Shown here piece by piece: positions 50,226 to 62,981 of a stretch of DNA of 64,000 nucleotides. The stretch is from Poa pratensis (Eukaryota > Streptophyta > Magnoliopsida > Poales > Poaceae), in the NCBI GenBank assembly GCA_947311845.1, contig CAMZMU010000049.1:4912421-4976420 (forward strand), in the 5' to 3' direction. Made by a program: the position numbers and the translations under genes. The notes below the pieces were generated by a model that was not told the DNA's origin, did not search any database, and saw only the letters and a list, made by a program, of their open reading frames with translations. The number at the start of each line of letters is the position of its first letter. Position 1 is the stretch's first letter.

Positions 50226-52019
50226 GTGAGCCTCTGGTCCAGTTCCCGTCGTCTCCCGGTCGAATTCGTGCCGTAGCCAACACATGTCTCTGTTCCTTTT
50301 CTGTCTGCCGTAGTTACGAGCTGAAGCTCCTGCCTTTGGATTGGGTCCATGCCGTTCTCTCCCTTGATGTTGAGCTGCCGAAACTATGGATTCTTGCATT
50401 TACTGAGTTACTTATACTGCTAGAAACTAGAAATAATTTCAATCACTAGTTGAATTAGTGCTCAGAGAAGATTGAATGTCAATATTTGCTTAGTTTCTTA
50501 TCTTGATCCTGGGCATAACTTTCTGCAATTCGAGTACTGTATTTTAGTATCTCCATGCCACTAATATGAGAGATAATATTGCATGCCAATTTTTATCTCT
50601 TAAGAGGCACAAATTACTAAGTCTGAGTCACCTAGTGGATCAGTTAAATAGAGCACACCATCTGACATCTGTATCTTTAATTTTTCGCAATATTTTTGTT
50701 ACAAATTTTTGCAGCAACGCGTGTGCTATCGTCTAGTCATCTTAAAAATGTTGACCATGCACTGTATATATAATACTACTGCAGCCTATTGATTAATGTG
50801 TTTGTAAACAAAAACAGTACTAGATAATAAAGGAAATCATGTGGTGTGTATAGTTAATTGCACAGGTCTCTATGGGATAATTCATAGCTCAATTCATTTT
50901 TCAGCACTAGTAATTTTGGTTCAGTTATGTGTGGGGTTTAGTTTGATGTCTGTCGTATGTTGTTGTGGTATGTTTCCAGTGACAATACCTTCTGTTCGTG
51001 AGTTTGTAATCTCCAAAGTGGTAGCAAATTTCTGGTTTATTGCTTGTGTACTTAAGCCTAGAAGTACATACATACTACATTTTGTAAGCACACATATGCT
51101 GCTGTTTGCAATCATGGTCAGAGGTGCAAAAAGACTTGGTTTTGCATCCTCTTCTCTTGTAAATAATTATCAGATTCAGAGTTTCCCATGACAGCTAGTA
51201 CAGGTTCCGTAGAAATTTCTGGTTAACTACACACACTTTCTCATGAGCACTTGTCCGTGTCAAATACTAGCTGGTAGTACCATATTCTTTAGTGGTGTTT
51301 AAGTAGGTTGGTGTTAGCTGATTTAGAGCTGCTGTACACTTAGCTGGTGTTAGCTGAATCTAGTTGCAGTGTTCGTATTTCCTGTGTAGTAAGGACACTA
51401 CTTAGGGTCTAATATAAGAGCTGCCTTCCTATGTTTTTGATCTTGACCAGTACCAGCGTAGTACTAAACAGTACTTGTTTAGGATATTGGCGTACAACCA
51501 TCTTGATCAGTTGTTGTACAGGTATGCCCCAGTAGTTCTACCCAGTTCTGCACTACTTCATTTTTTTACATGAATAGTCTGTTTGTGTGATGCAACTTGT
51601 TACACATTTCCCTCATCGATCTTTACCAGGACTAGAATGAACTCTATGTTAACCTTTAGTGAAATCTGAAGCATTTCGATCGTGGCTTAGATCATGTCCT
51701 GTAGCTGATCATCTAGTATCTAATTATCTGACATCGACACATGGGGTTGCTGCGACGACAATGTCATCGCGGTGCTGCGGCGGCGACGACGACAACACGG
51801 GGCGGCAGCGACGACGACAACACGGGGCGGCAGCGACGACGATACGAGATGACCTCGACATAAAGGTTGTGGCCCTCACGTGCTGTATGTATAATAGATG
51901 GATGAAATGGATGTATGTTGGATGTATGGATGTTGAATCATGTGTAAGCATTTGGTTGGATTGGCTGTAGGAATAAAATTATATTGAATATGTTTTTTTA
52001 ATTCAGAATTTGTTACCAG
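50226..52019. other. Non-coding CACTA interior
   Basis: T-rich, intron-like sequence, with a short CGACGACGA-type trinucleotide tract near 51770-51845. No supported gene. Confidence 0.5.
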
Positions 52020-52250
52020 TAGCGTGGCCAGCAAACTGCACGCTACCGTAAAATTTTTTTTTAAATCCAAAAAATTGTTCTAGCAGCGTGCGGGCACAAC
52101 CGCACGCTACTACTACTACTCGTCTTACTAGTGGCGTGCGGGCTAAAAGGCACGATACTAGTAAATTTACTGATTATTGTACCGTGCGCTCGCATGCTAC
52201 TAGTAGCTGTTTTGCGCACGCTACTAGTAGGTTTTTCCCTATTAGTGCAA

Positions 52251-52845
52251 CCTGTGGCCGCCCCCTAACCTATAAAGGGAGGACCAAGGTCACCAAGGAG
52301 GAGGACAGACGAGAACTAGTCTAGAACCAGAGCAAGATAAGGTAACTAGGGTTGCAAGCTGAAGCGAGAGGTGATCTCCTCCGGATCAGGATCTGCTCAT
52401 TTTCAACCTCCAGCCAACACCCTCCCCGGGTTTGTTACCCGGAGAACACCTTGTAGCTTCACCATGATGAACACATCAATCCTGACATGCAAAAGTAGGG
52501 CTTTTAGTATCCGGGCGGCCTGAACCTGGGTAAAACACATGTGTCTTTGTCGTGCTTGTAATCTCTGCTTGAACTTCCTCCCGGGAAACGAAGGTGATAA
52601 GCCTCCTCTGTGCCTCATACCGAACCAACTAAAGGGGTATACTCTACTCCCGGTGTCCATGCATCGAGACACGACACATACCCTCGAGATTACACCAGTG
52701 AAACACCCACTACAAGATTCAGCCGCGCATCTTGAGACGTTGTCGATCATGGCACTTCTATTCACGATGAGTCCACAAAGGCATGCAAATGGGTAAGGCC
52801 TACAGCATAGGGGTCTTTTGACGCCTTCCCTCGATCAAAAAAACA
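52251..52845 (+). repeat. Degraded gypsy-type LTR sequence, right of the CACTA insertion
   Basis: It has CCTATAAAGGGAGGACC followed by AAGGTAACTAGGG and stretches such as AAACACATGTGTCTTTGTCG. I recognise these from memory as the promoter/R region style of Triticeae gypsy LTRs. It continues at 53688 after the hAT-like insertion. Confidence 0.5.
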
Positions 52846-53687
52846 ATGCATGGGTCCGGATGGCAATGGGTACCCGATACCCGCAAACCCGACGGGTACC
52901 CGGCTTAAATGAGGAGGGTATGGTTTAAAAAAATACCCATGGGTATAGTTAGCAGGAAAATTCAATACCCATCGGGTAAAGCGGGTGCGGGTATGGGGGT
53001 GCCAAACCCATACCCGTTTACCCGCATACCCGGCAACCCCACCTGTCAGTGAGGAAAATAAAAGTCAAACTCGTTTTGCTCCCCAGGTTCCTCATCCTCA
53101 CGTTTCTTATCCATACGATAACCACGCGCCCACTCTTCCCTCTGGTCATCCCACTCTTCCCTGCCCATGCGCCCCTACGCCGCCGGCTGTCGGTCGCCCC
53201 TGCGCCACCTGCCTCCCTCCGCCCCTGCGGCCCTGCGCCACCTGCCTCCCTCCGCCCCTGCATCGTCGCCCTGAACGCGTGCGCCGCCGCCCCTGTGCGA
53301 CCACACGCCTGTGCCGCGCCGCCGCCCTGCCGTGGATTGCGCCGCGCCATGGGGGGCCTTCGCCTGCCGACCTACTCGCCCTGGCGCGCCGCTTCTTGTT
53401 GGAGCGCATCTACCACGCCACCACATGGGGCTCGAGCTGCACAGGATCCTCGAGCCGCCGCCAAGTCATCCGTTCTCGTCGCATCACGCTGCCGCCGTAC
53501 AGATCCCGTCGCTATTCTTCACGATCTCGCGGGTACCCGGCGGGTCTCCCGTACCCGGCGGGTGGCGGGTATAGGCAAAATCAGTACCCGGCGGCGGGTA
53601 TGGGGACGGGGAAAAGGGGCGGGTGCGGGTATGGGGGTGCCATACCCGCACCCGAACCCGGCGGGTGCCATCCGGATGCATGGGTCC
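52846..53687. mobile_element. hAT-like non-autonomous element with GC-rich core
   Basis: Ends GGATGGCAATGGGTACCCG (52858) and GGCGGGTGCCATCCGG (53675) are inverted. Subterminal arrays of GGGTACCCG/ACCCGGCGGGT motifs occur at both sides, as in plant hAT elements. The direct repeat ATGCATGGGTCC flanks it (52846-52857, 53676-53687); hAT normally makes 8 bp, so the exact ends are uncertain. The core (about 53080-53560) is GC-rich with long frames in several registers, perhaps captured leader DNA. Confidence 0.65.
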
Positions 53688-54498
53688 CTGAAAAGGTATC
53701 GGTCAGGCTCCAGCCGGTAGTAATAAAGGGATACATCCTTACATTGGTAGCATGCCATCTCGATGGCACCATCAACAAAGCGACTCATGACGCCAACCCC
53801 TTATGGCAAGAAGATTGGTTGTGATATGATCTTGCAGTGAAAAGCAAGGCAAGTGAAATTATTTCATGTTTACTGTACTGACACACCAAATGTTTACATT
53901 CTCGAATGTCAGTGGGATGCATAGATTTGCGTGATGTACCCAGGCTGGGAGAATACTCTCATCTTTTTTTTTTATGCCTCTGGATTGGTACAGCTGTAAT
54001 ATTTGAACTTAACACACCAACACACACCACACGCACGCACACAACACCACACACACCCTAGTGTGCAAGCTAAGAACTACAGATCTATACAAACCCCACG
54101 CGTTTTTTTTTTGCCACTGCCTCAACCTGCCATCCGCGCTACGCGCGGTCCTCAGAATACTCTCATCTCTCCGTCCACAAGCGTATGATTCAGCCGGGTT
54201 GTGGAGGAATGAGGTGTTCACATAGCCAATTGTAGTCCATGGGCCAGTGTTCATTTTGAAGCTATTTTGGATCGTTATGCTCGCATGACTCTGGCAGACT
54301 GCAGAGTCCCACTAGTCAGTTGTCGTACCAGAAAAGTGTCATCATGTCGTCACACGGGGTTATTATAGTTGGAGGAATTTTCTCCCAAAATTAATCCTTT
54401 ATGTAAAGAATAGGACATAACACTCACTCCTGCATCTAAATCACAAAAGCATTATGAATAATTGAATATGCATCTTACTAACGGCAAAATATGTGGTA
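53688..54498. other. Remnant LTR sequence and spacer
   Basis: The first about 150 bp continue the old LTR. The remainder has no gene. It includes the CA-rich tract listed separately. Confidence 0.45.
54011..54060 (+). repeat. CA-rich microsatellite-like tract
   Basis: Irregular CACA/ACAC repeats (ACACACCACACGCACGCACA and similar). Confidence 0.7.
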
Positions 54499-54694
54499 GG
54501 TATAATCATGGAAAACATAGCGCGCTATAGCGCCGGTGATAGCACGATATAGCGTTTTGAGACTTATCTCGCTAAATAAATCAGTGTAAAATGTCACGCT
54601 AATAGCACGATATAGCGTGATATAGCACGTCGATAGCGTATTTTAAGGCCGGCGCTATTTTGCTATAGCGCGCTAGTTTTTCCTTGGGTATAAT
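54499..54694. mobile_element. hAT-type MITE of 180 bp
   Basis: An 8-bp TSD GGTATAAT lies at 54499-54506 and 54687-54694. Ends CATGGAAAAC and GTTTTTCCTTG are inverted, followed inward by TAGCGCGCTATAGC on both sides. The interior is filled with GATATAGCG/CGCTATA palindromic units. TSD length and termini fit hAT. Confidence 0.8.
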
Positions 54695-55243
54695 TGGATC
54701 TCCAAATTTAGTAGACGTTTTAATTTCCTGAGAATAACTTGTTATTACTGCTACTGTCTTCTTTGGATAAATCGCTGTTTCTTATTTAAAATAGATCTTA
54801 TAAACCTAGTATAGGTGGGCATTCTAATAGAATCCACTAAGGGAATTTGTAAACAAAGAATTTTTAGAGCTTCCGCAAATGAAGCATATAGCTCATCATG
54901 TTGGGTCGTGCCAGGTGCAGCGATTGCACACGAAAAAATCCCAGCGTGGCCACACCTAGATCCAACACTGGAGGTAGGCTACGGAGATTACAACTCGACC
55001 CACCTTTGTGAACCTCGGCTGTCTCAGCCCCGCCGTCTTGCTCTGGTGTCTTGACCGAGCACCGGTCTTACGGCGCCTACGCAGGTGTGGTACACACATA
55101 TAAGGTGGAGCACAAGGTAGCAAGTTGCTAGAGTTGGTCACCAAATCTAGAACAATGGATGTGCCACCACAAATGTGGCTGGGGTTCCACAAAATGTTTA
55201 CTCTAGCCATCTCGGTGCTTCTACAACGACATGCCATATAATG
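54695..55243. other. Spacer without recognisable genes
   Basis: Only short frames without motifs. No repeat boundary was seen. Confidence 0.5.
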
Positions 55244-55502
55244 TACTCCCTCCATTCCAAAATATAAGGCGCGCTATTTTGTGTTGGTCTTCGGTGCTTA
55301 ACTTTGACTGTTAGTATATAATAAATTATGTGGATGTAGAATGTATAAAATTGTATCGTTGGATTTGTCTTGTAAAATTCTTTCATTTCATATATTTTTA
55401 TAATAATGTTTTGGCCATATTATAAGTATAAATCATGGTCAAAGTTTGATGTCGTTAACTAACGAAATTAAAGGGCGCCTTGTATTTTGGATGGAGGGAG
55501 TA
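55244..55502. mobile_element. Stowaway MITE of about 255 bp
   Basis: TA target duplications flank CTCCCTCCATTCCAAAATAT (55246) and its inverse TATTTTGGATGGAGGGAG (ends 55500). Confidence 0.85.
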
Positions 55503-55613
55503 GTATTTATCAATCAAAAAGCCAACATATTAAAGCTCACAGTGCTAGAAATTGTAACCATGATGTGAAACTGAAGACAATATTCATCAAAATATGGGCT
55601 TTGGACATGATAG

Positions 55614-56718
55614 TGTGACACCCCTCCCTGGCACATATCACCAGAGAGGCAGTCGTCCCGTGCGCCATCCCAAGATAACTGGCCGCACGTCACAACAGTG
55701 TAACGTAATGGAAATCATTACACAATCAGGCACAAAGTGCTACAAAAGGGTTTACAAGGCCACCAAGGAATGACGAAGTATCAATCCCAGTATGGCATGA
55801 TACAGAGTTTTAACTGGCAGCAGAAGACATATGAGAGGCTACGGCTTGGAGCGGCTCCACTCCACAGGTTCTGGCTGGGCTACTGATCCTAGCACGCTCT
55901 TGCTTCAAATCCTTACTAAGGTGGAAGATGAATCCTCGACAAAACCTGGCCACAATCACAAGGCCCGTGAGTACATTAATATGCACTCAGCAAGAATCGC
56001 CACTCACCACAAACAATCCAACAATCATGCAACAAGATATACATTGGAAATAAAATCCTACAACATGGCAAGAGTCTACTCAAGATAGACCAATGTGATA
56101 ACATAAAGGTAGCATGGTATTACAAGCAAAACATGGCATAAGCAATCAACAAGAGTATCACCAGTACAGAGTCCAAGCCAGGTGGGGTTGGATCGTATAC
56201 CGACAATCAAACAAAGAGGTTACCTGTGACGAGTAGACGAGTGTATCAGTGGATACCAAATCTTATAATTACTCCTGTCAACACAATCAGGCTTCCAAGC
56301 CTCTAGCCAACTCTGGCTATCAATCCAGCCAACTCTGGCTATCTCCCGGGGCATGCACGGTTGATGTTGGCTCTGGCCTAACTATAGGCTCCCAACGCAT
56401 CACACCGCCATCCCATTCACCTCACAAGTAACATTCCCTGCATCATCTTATTGTTCATTTAGTGAAATCAGGTTGTTCATCTTTCTTTCGAACAAGCCTT
56501 AGGTTTAACCTCCTGACACGACAAAGACACACAGTGTGACCGACACTGAACTGTTGTTCCATAACCTTGGAACGAGGCTAGACATCCAGATTTGACACTC
56601 TCGAGAGGTTGCAGATACCACCCACCTAAGTGCACCACACTAAGCCGGTACTTTAGGACATCATCCTTAAGGCGAACTCAGCAAGATACACTCACCTGAC
56701 CGTTCACGCTACCAAGAC
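55614..56718 (+). repeat. Truncated LTR-like sequence
   Basis: It begins TGTGACACCCCTCCC, an LTR-like start, and shows no coding region. It is broken at 56719 by the next element, so only the first 1.1 kb is visible. Confidence 0.4.
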
Positions 56719-59700
56719 TGTAACATCCCAAATTTATAAACCAAGAAAAACTTAGTTTTACCAGACCCCAAAATTCAGAACCAACAAAAACTTTTTGAAA
56801 TGTCTTGCTGACGATTGTGTTTTCCTTCCTATTGCTATGTTTGAACTGGTGTGACTTGTTGATTGAGTTGTTTGACTAGAAAATCCAAGACCCAACCAAT
56901 ATAAAAATATGCTAAACTTGGTGATCATGTCATGACAAGAACAAGATATTCCATATATCTCCTCCACTCTTTTTTGACCAACTTATCCTCAAATGATGCT
57001 TTGTTTAGCAACAACCAAAATACCCAATCCTTGAAGGAATAAAAGTATTCTCCAAAATTATATGTTTCCAAAAATATGGAGATATATATACTACCTCCAA
57101 CCTTGTTATTCCCCTTGTATTGGTAGCCCTATTTTAAACTCATACTTTTTGGAAAACAATAAAGGTGGGAAGTGTGTTGCCCATATATTTTAGCAACCCT
57201 TTTGAAAAATATCAAATTATGAAATTGAGTTTTTCCCACCTTACTCCTGTCAGGATGACACTGGATCACCACCCCACCACTTGTTGGAGTGATTAAAAAC
57301 TTGGTTGAAAAATTTATAAATGATTGTCTAGTGCTGGTTGTTATTTCCTGCCAACTTGATTGCTTGTGTGGTTAATTATTCAAATGTGCTTGAAAACTTT
57401 AGAGCACCCCTGACAACAATTTGGGAGGGGACTTGTTTATTCACACACTCCCAATAAAAACACTAACTAAAAGAAAAAGGTCTCACTTAAATTTCCCACC
57501 CTATCTACATCCCTATTTTGCTATAACCATTATTTTATAAAATCCTGGAATGGGATGCAATAATAACCATCTCATTATCATATTACCCTTTCCTCAAAAT
57601 ATCTAATTACAAAAATATTTTTCAATGTGTCAAATTCCAAGATCCCTTCTTTAATCTTTAAGGGTTATTAGGAATACGACACAAAAATATTTCAAAGAAA
57701 TTATTTCTTTTCAAACAAAACTTCAGTGGAGTGACATAAGGATCACCCCCACTTTGCTATTACATCTTTTCTCTCTCCAAGAATATTTCTTAAAATCCAA
57801 GATTAAAATTCTATATCTTTCTTTATTATTCTCAAAACCACAAAATGTGCTATGTTGCACATATCAAATAAATTCTACCACCATACCAAAAATCCATGTT
57901 TATACATATAAATCAAAGTATGGAAATAAATCAGAGAAATTTGAATTTAAATTTGGTTCATGCTTTTCATCGAACACATGGTGGGCACTGCCCGTGTTCT
58001 TCCTCAAATCTTTGAAACCGAAATCAAATCGATCGATTGGATGTTTCCTTCGTCGATTCCTCACTGCCACACTCCCCTCTCACCTCACTGAGCCACCAGA
58101 GCAAGGGGAGAGCGAGCAATTTGGTCGAGGGACCCGTGGCCATGCCCGTGCGCACGCCACCGCACTGCCCATGCCAGCCGATGGTGGCGTGTCGAGGAGA
58201 GCAGCCGCACTGGCCCCTCTCTGCGTCTTCCGTCACCTCACCTCTCTCCACACCCGACAGAACGGAGAGGACCGCACCCTGACGCCCAGCCTCGCCGTAC
58301 CCCCCCCTGCAGCCGTGCGCCGCTCACCGTGCTCTGGCCGCGCGTGGACGCCGACGCCAAACTTCACCCCCACGGCACCCCAGCTCGTGTGACCCATCAC
58401 CGACGCGCTCCTGTCACCCCTCAACATCGCGGACACGCCCACACCACCTCTGGAGCCCTGCAGCGACGCCATCGATCCATCGCACTCCGCTGACCCGCCA
58501 TGGACGCCGTGCGTCCCGAGCTCACCCCCGAGCCACACGCGACCCCTCTCTCCCTCTGAGTCCCAGCAGAGCAACCCCACTCCGTAACCGCCCAGTACCA
58601 CCGCCAATGATGTGCTCTCCCACTCTCCAAACCCCTCCTACACCCTGTCCACGGCACGCCGGCGATCGGCAATAAAAAGCCACCCCGCACCCGTGCCTCC
58701 ACACCCCGCCATTACTCTCCCCAGCACCCCCCACTCACTCTCCACCCCTCATTACACCGCTAGGAGGGCGGTGACGCTCTCTCGAAGCCCCAGCCGCCCC
58801 CGAGCTTCCTCGAGTTTCCGCCGGAGCCGAGGTTGAGGTCGAACACGGCCAGGCCGTGACTCGCTTCCCCTCTCTCCTCTCTGGCCTGCATCTTGCTCTC
58901 CATTACCACCGCACCCTCATGCACCCTTTCTTCCTCTGTTTCATGCACAGACGCATCGCTGAGAACCCGCCGGAGTTGGCGCACGGCCGAGGCAACGGAG
59001 GAGGTCGCCGCCGACGCCAGGAGCTTCCCCATCAAGCTCCATTCACCTCCCGAGCTTCCCCACGACCTCCGCCGTCGAACGCCACCCTCTCCACCGTCCC
59101 CAGGCTCCCAGGTACCCCCACTGGCCACCCTCGCCGTCGCCGGAGCCACGGCTCCGTCGTACTCCGGTGGTCGAGGAAGAATAGATCCTGCGTCGTTGGA
59201 TTTAGATCCAACGGTAGCTTACCGTTTGGTTAAGTAAGAGACTGACGAGCGGGCCCCGCTCGTCAGACTTTTAAACATTATCCGTAGCGCACAAATTAAA
59301 CCTGAGTCACTGACGTGTAGGACCCACCTGTCATGTTCTTCAACATTATCCAGAGGAGATTGATTTTCAAATCTATTTCTCTCTGGAAATTCCAGTACTG
59401 GACCTAGTTTAGAAATTCAATATCTCGAGTTTTATACATCCAAATAAATCAATTAAATATGTTCTGGAAAGCTTATGAAATTCTTCAACTCACCAAAGTG
59501 GTCTCATCTCATTTAGATAACTAATAAAAGTGTATTAATAAAAAGGCCACAGAAGGTTTATTACACCAAATTAATTGTTTCTGGAGCTCTGTTAGTCCAA
59601 ATAACTTGAAACCAATTTTGTTAGCTTGGTACTGTCATCCTTTAGCTCTCCTAATTTTGGTGGAATTAATTAGTCTTTACTAATTAATTAGCATCAGATT

Positions 59701-62103
59701 AGTTAGAAGAAGGCCTTACTGGACTAAAACAATTATAGAAGCTTAAGGGTAGATCCAATTGAGCTAAAACCAATTTTGTTAGATCACATTTAGCCAAGGT
59801 TAGCTATCCCTAAAAGGGTTTAATTTTGAAAGCAACATAAATTAATTAGTGGCTAAAACTTGACTAATGAGTTTCTGGATTAAAACAATTGTGTAGGGAG
59901 TTTGATCACTCCAAAAGACCTCAATCCAATTGAGATGTCTTCTACACATCAGTAGCTATCCATAGAATGTTAGTATGAATTTTGTGACCAACATAGATAA
60001 ATGGTGAATTGTTTGGTATACAACTAGTTGCTGCCTTAGTTTGAAAATAATTAGATAAAGATTAATTCAATTAAATTGAAACCACATTGTGTTGCTTGAT
60101 GTATGCAGTAGCTATTTATAGAATTTGTGATTGTAATGTGATGATGCTTGAGTTAGTATAGTGATTGTTGTTTTGCTTGTTTAACGTATAGACGATACCG
60201 TTGACGGATTTATCGAGGAAGGATGGGATTTTTTTTATTATATTGATCAACAAGGAGAAATCCAGGGACATTATGCTGAAACCAGGCAAGCTACTTCACT
60301 GAGCTTGCATCTATATACATCTATTTTGATTTACATGTTTTACGTATAAGAAGCATAAGTGATTTACGTGGTGTTTGCCACTAAAGTCATGATTTTGCAA
60401 ACCCTTTTACAAAATACAAGTACATTATTGAGACACCCGATATAGAGGTGTTAGTGGTGTGCAGTAAATTCTAAATGTATTTGTTTCTACTCAAAAACCT
60501 CTATGAAAATCCTTGGGTGAGATTTCGATCTACCCAAGTTTTGGTTAAAAGTATTTGGCTATGGAAAGGGGAAATGATTGTGAAAACCTTCTCAAAAGAT
60601 TGAGAAGAACTATTTTGCCACCCTAAGTAGAAGTATAAGGTAGTTATTAAAAACTATAGGATGGAAAAACAATGTTTATCCAAATCTCCTTTGAAATTAC
60701 TCGGATGGAAGTGAAATGCCGAAAGGTCGGTACTAAGATGGAGGAGTAAAGAATGGTGTTGTTTTTGGAAAGGTGCACATTGTGTCCTGGTACTTACATC
60801 CCCAGCCGAAAATCTGTGCGACCACATTTACCCACATATGGGCAAGGGCGTAGTCATATAATTTGCTAGTGTTAGTACTGGATGCCTCAATAACGAGGAT
60901 AACCTCGTTCCATGAGGGGATGGTCTGAGGACCTACCCCCTGACCTGGGTCCTCTTAAGTGATGTCTACCGGAAGCCGGTATGAACGTATGGGAAAAAGA
61001 GGATTGAAGGGCTCCCTTGGGTCCGCCGGGCAGAACTACGAGTCCTCACACTTAGTTTCTGAGGATTTAAGTGTCGATGGAAAGTGTCGTAGAGGCAGGG
61101 TCCTATACTAGCATGAGCAAAGGACAGGCTATGGCCGGGAACTCAACTTCGCATACCTCTGGTATGGCGGGACGTGGCTGACACGATGAGTGACCGGATG
61201 GATGTGGGAAAAGCGTGCTACCTCTGCAGAGGGTAAAAACTATTCGAATAGCCGAGTCCTCGGATATGGACAGTTGGGAAGAACTGCTAAGACCATGTGC
61301 AAGATTTACAAAGTTTGAGACTTGAAAAGAAAATGGAGATGTTTTATGCAACTATACCGTCAGGGTGGTACGAGGTTGCTGGGAAATAAGTGACCATGAA
61401 GGGGCTAGGATCAGGAAAAGGGGAGTTTTGGGAGAAATGGACAAGACGGTGATTTTCGAGGAAAAAGTTTTAAAAGAGATTTCTTACCTTTTTAAATAAA
61501 AGGTATATTTCCGCGAAAAGACTTTTAAAAGACTTCTTACCTTTTTCAACAAAGATAGTGAGAAAACTACTTTCCAAAAAGGTTGTTTCCAACCAGTATA
61601 GTGAGAAACTACTTTCCAAAATGTTTTGTCTTCAACAAGGTTAAAAATCTACTCTTCCCTTTTCAATAAAGGCATATAGATGTTTTTGTTTAAAAATAAG
61701 GATTTTATGAAAGATTATCAAAACTTAGTGCATGCTCAAGTTGGGGTAGTTTGCGAGTACAATCAAATGTACTCATATTGGTTTCGTCCCTGGCTATTGT
61801 CTTAGCCAGATTTTAAGAGGAGCAGTTCGAAGAAGAGGAGTTCACTGGCGTCTTTGCGAACTAGGGCGCTTCCCAGTCAGCTGCCTGTAGGGTTAAGGCG
61901 AATGACTTGGGCTCCACGTTGTTTGGTGATTTCCGCTGCAAGAACCTGTTGAAGCTTATGACTTCAATCACGTAAGTATATTTATTCGGTATTTAGGGAT
62001 GTCCTGTGATACCAATTCGAGTTATGTGCAACAACAGACTGATCATGGGATTGTTGCAGGAAACATAACGAGTATCTCGGATAGCTAATCCGGGGTCCTC
62101 ACA
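56719..62103 (+). repeat. 5' LTR (about 5.4 kb) of a large-LTR gypsy-like element
   Basis: It starts TGTAACATCCC and ends GGGGTCCTCACA, 4 bp before a tRNA-Met primer-binding site. AT-rich, with a GC-rich island at about 58050-59230 in which several frames are open without known motifs. The five bases before it are AAGAC; the partner TSD would be outside the window. LTRs of this size are known from Triticeae Sukkula/LARD-type and related elements. The family name is not certain. Confidence 0.75.
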
Positions 62104-62107
62104 GACT

Positions 62108-62119
62108 TGGTATCAGAGC
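62108..62119 (+). other. Primer-binding site of the large-LTR element
   Basis: TGGTATCAGAGC, four bases after the LTR end; initiator tRNA-Met type. Confidence 0.88.
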
Positions 62120-62860
62120 CATCCTGACTGTAACAGACCTTAGTTAGCATGGACGTTAGTTAGGAAAGAAAAACATTTTGTTAAGAATATATTAATACCA
62201 AAAATTTATCCTTATCTAGGGAAGTCCAAAAAAATGACTTCCACTCTTCTCATCTTTTAAAAAAATCATTTCTGAGTCTTACCCTTCTATTTTAAAAATT
62301 TACCAAGGATTTCTCTACTCCCTCTTACCTGTTCAAAATACTTGACGATGAACCCAATGGAGACCTAATTAGCCAGCACCTACAAGAAGAAGCATCCATC
62401 TTGAATATTCAACATTCAACATCAGGGTGATCGATCTACAAATGCCAAGATCATCAACATCAACAAATCAAGAGATCTCCGAAGACCTCCGCTCAACATC
62501 AACAATCCTACTCAAGTGCAAATTCGACCCTCTCACTTCTTCCAGCAGAAGCCTAAGGAGACAAAGTGAAGACTTCACCGACCCTGTATAACCAAGGTCC
62601 CTAGGAAAAACATATGATAGGAACTTTAGTTATACTACCCAACTGCAACGAGTATTAGGCGTCCATCGGTACTAAATGTACCTTGTGTGTTTATTGTCTG
62701 TTTGTGATGTTCCCCTACAGTGAGTCAACGGATTTGACCCATCCCTGCCTAACAGCATGGCCAGGCGTCGGTTCACAGTAGAGTACAGTAGGACTTGTCC
62801 CCGCTACATGAGAGACGCTCACCGGGTTCTTCCATAGAAAGGAGCCGACACAACCTAGCT

Positions 62861-62868
62861 TATATAAG
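62861..62868 (+). promoter_or_regulatory. Possible internal TATA box
   Basis: TATATAAG, about 120 bp upstream of the ORF at 62982 and about 760 bp downstream of the LTR. The spacing is what a stand-alone promoter would have. Confidence 0.4.
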
Positions 62869-62981
62869 GCCCCGTTCCATCTTCCGTCTATACCCACCCT
62901 CACTCCCCGTCCTTAGCAACCCAACTCTCCTGAGGCAGGAATCCTGCGTTCCTATCCTTTCTCCCGAGCCAAAACAACCCA

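Larger units (their letters stand above)
44624..52250. mobile_element. CACTA transposon carrying host-like and nested sequence, no transposase
   Basis: The left tip is CACTAGTAGGGAAAA (44627) and the right tip is its inverse TTTTTCCCTATTAGTG (52247), with 3-bp TSD CAA (44624-44626, 52248-52250). Both ends bear subterminal arrays of CTACTAGTAGCGTGCG-like units (44640-44745; 48441-48530 and 52020-52235). Length is 7621 bp. The interior has no recognisable transposase. It consists of the nested Stowaway/Helitron, a 44-bp tandem repeat and a gene-like first exon. It must have been mobilised in trans. Confidence 0.9.

Noticed and set aside
49507..50399. Three overlapping 175-240-codon frames
   Set aside because: Same GC-rich DNA read in different frames and strands. 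Only the short ATG frame at 50037, which ends at a splice donor, is kept as a tentative captured exon.
53018..53824. Long frames (up to 279 codons) in and around the hAT-like element
   Set aside because: They cross the element boundary and subterminal arrays, and consist of Pro/Arg/Ala low complexity.
54510..54686. Regularly spaced palindromic TAGCG units, briefly considered as an array of CRISPR or satellite type
   Set aside because: The block has an 8-bp TSD and inverted ends, so it is a hAT MITE. No spacers, and the context is plant.
57754..58836. 212-codon frame and neighbours in the large LTR
   Set aside because: GC island inside an LTR, with no start context, domain or codon pattern that supports a protein.
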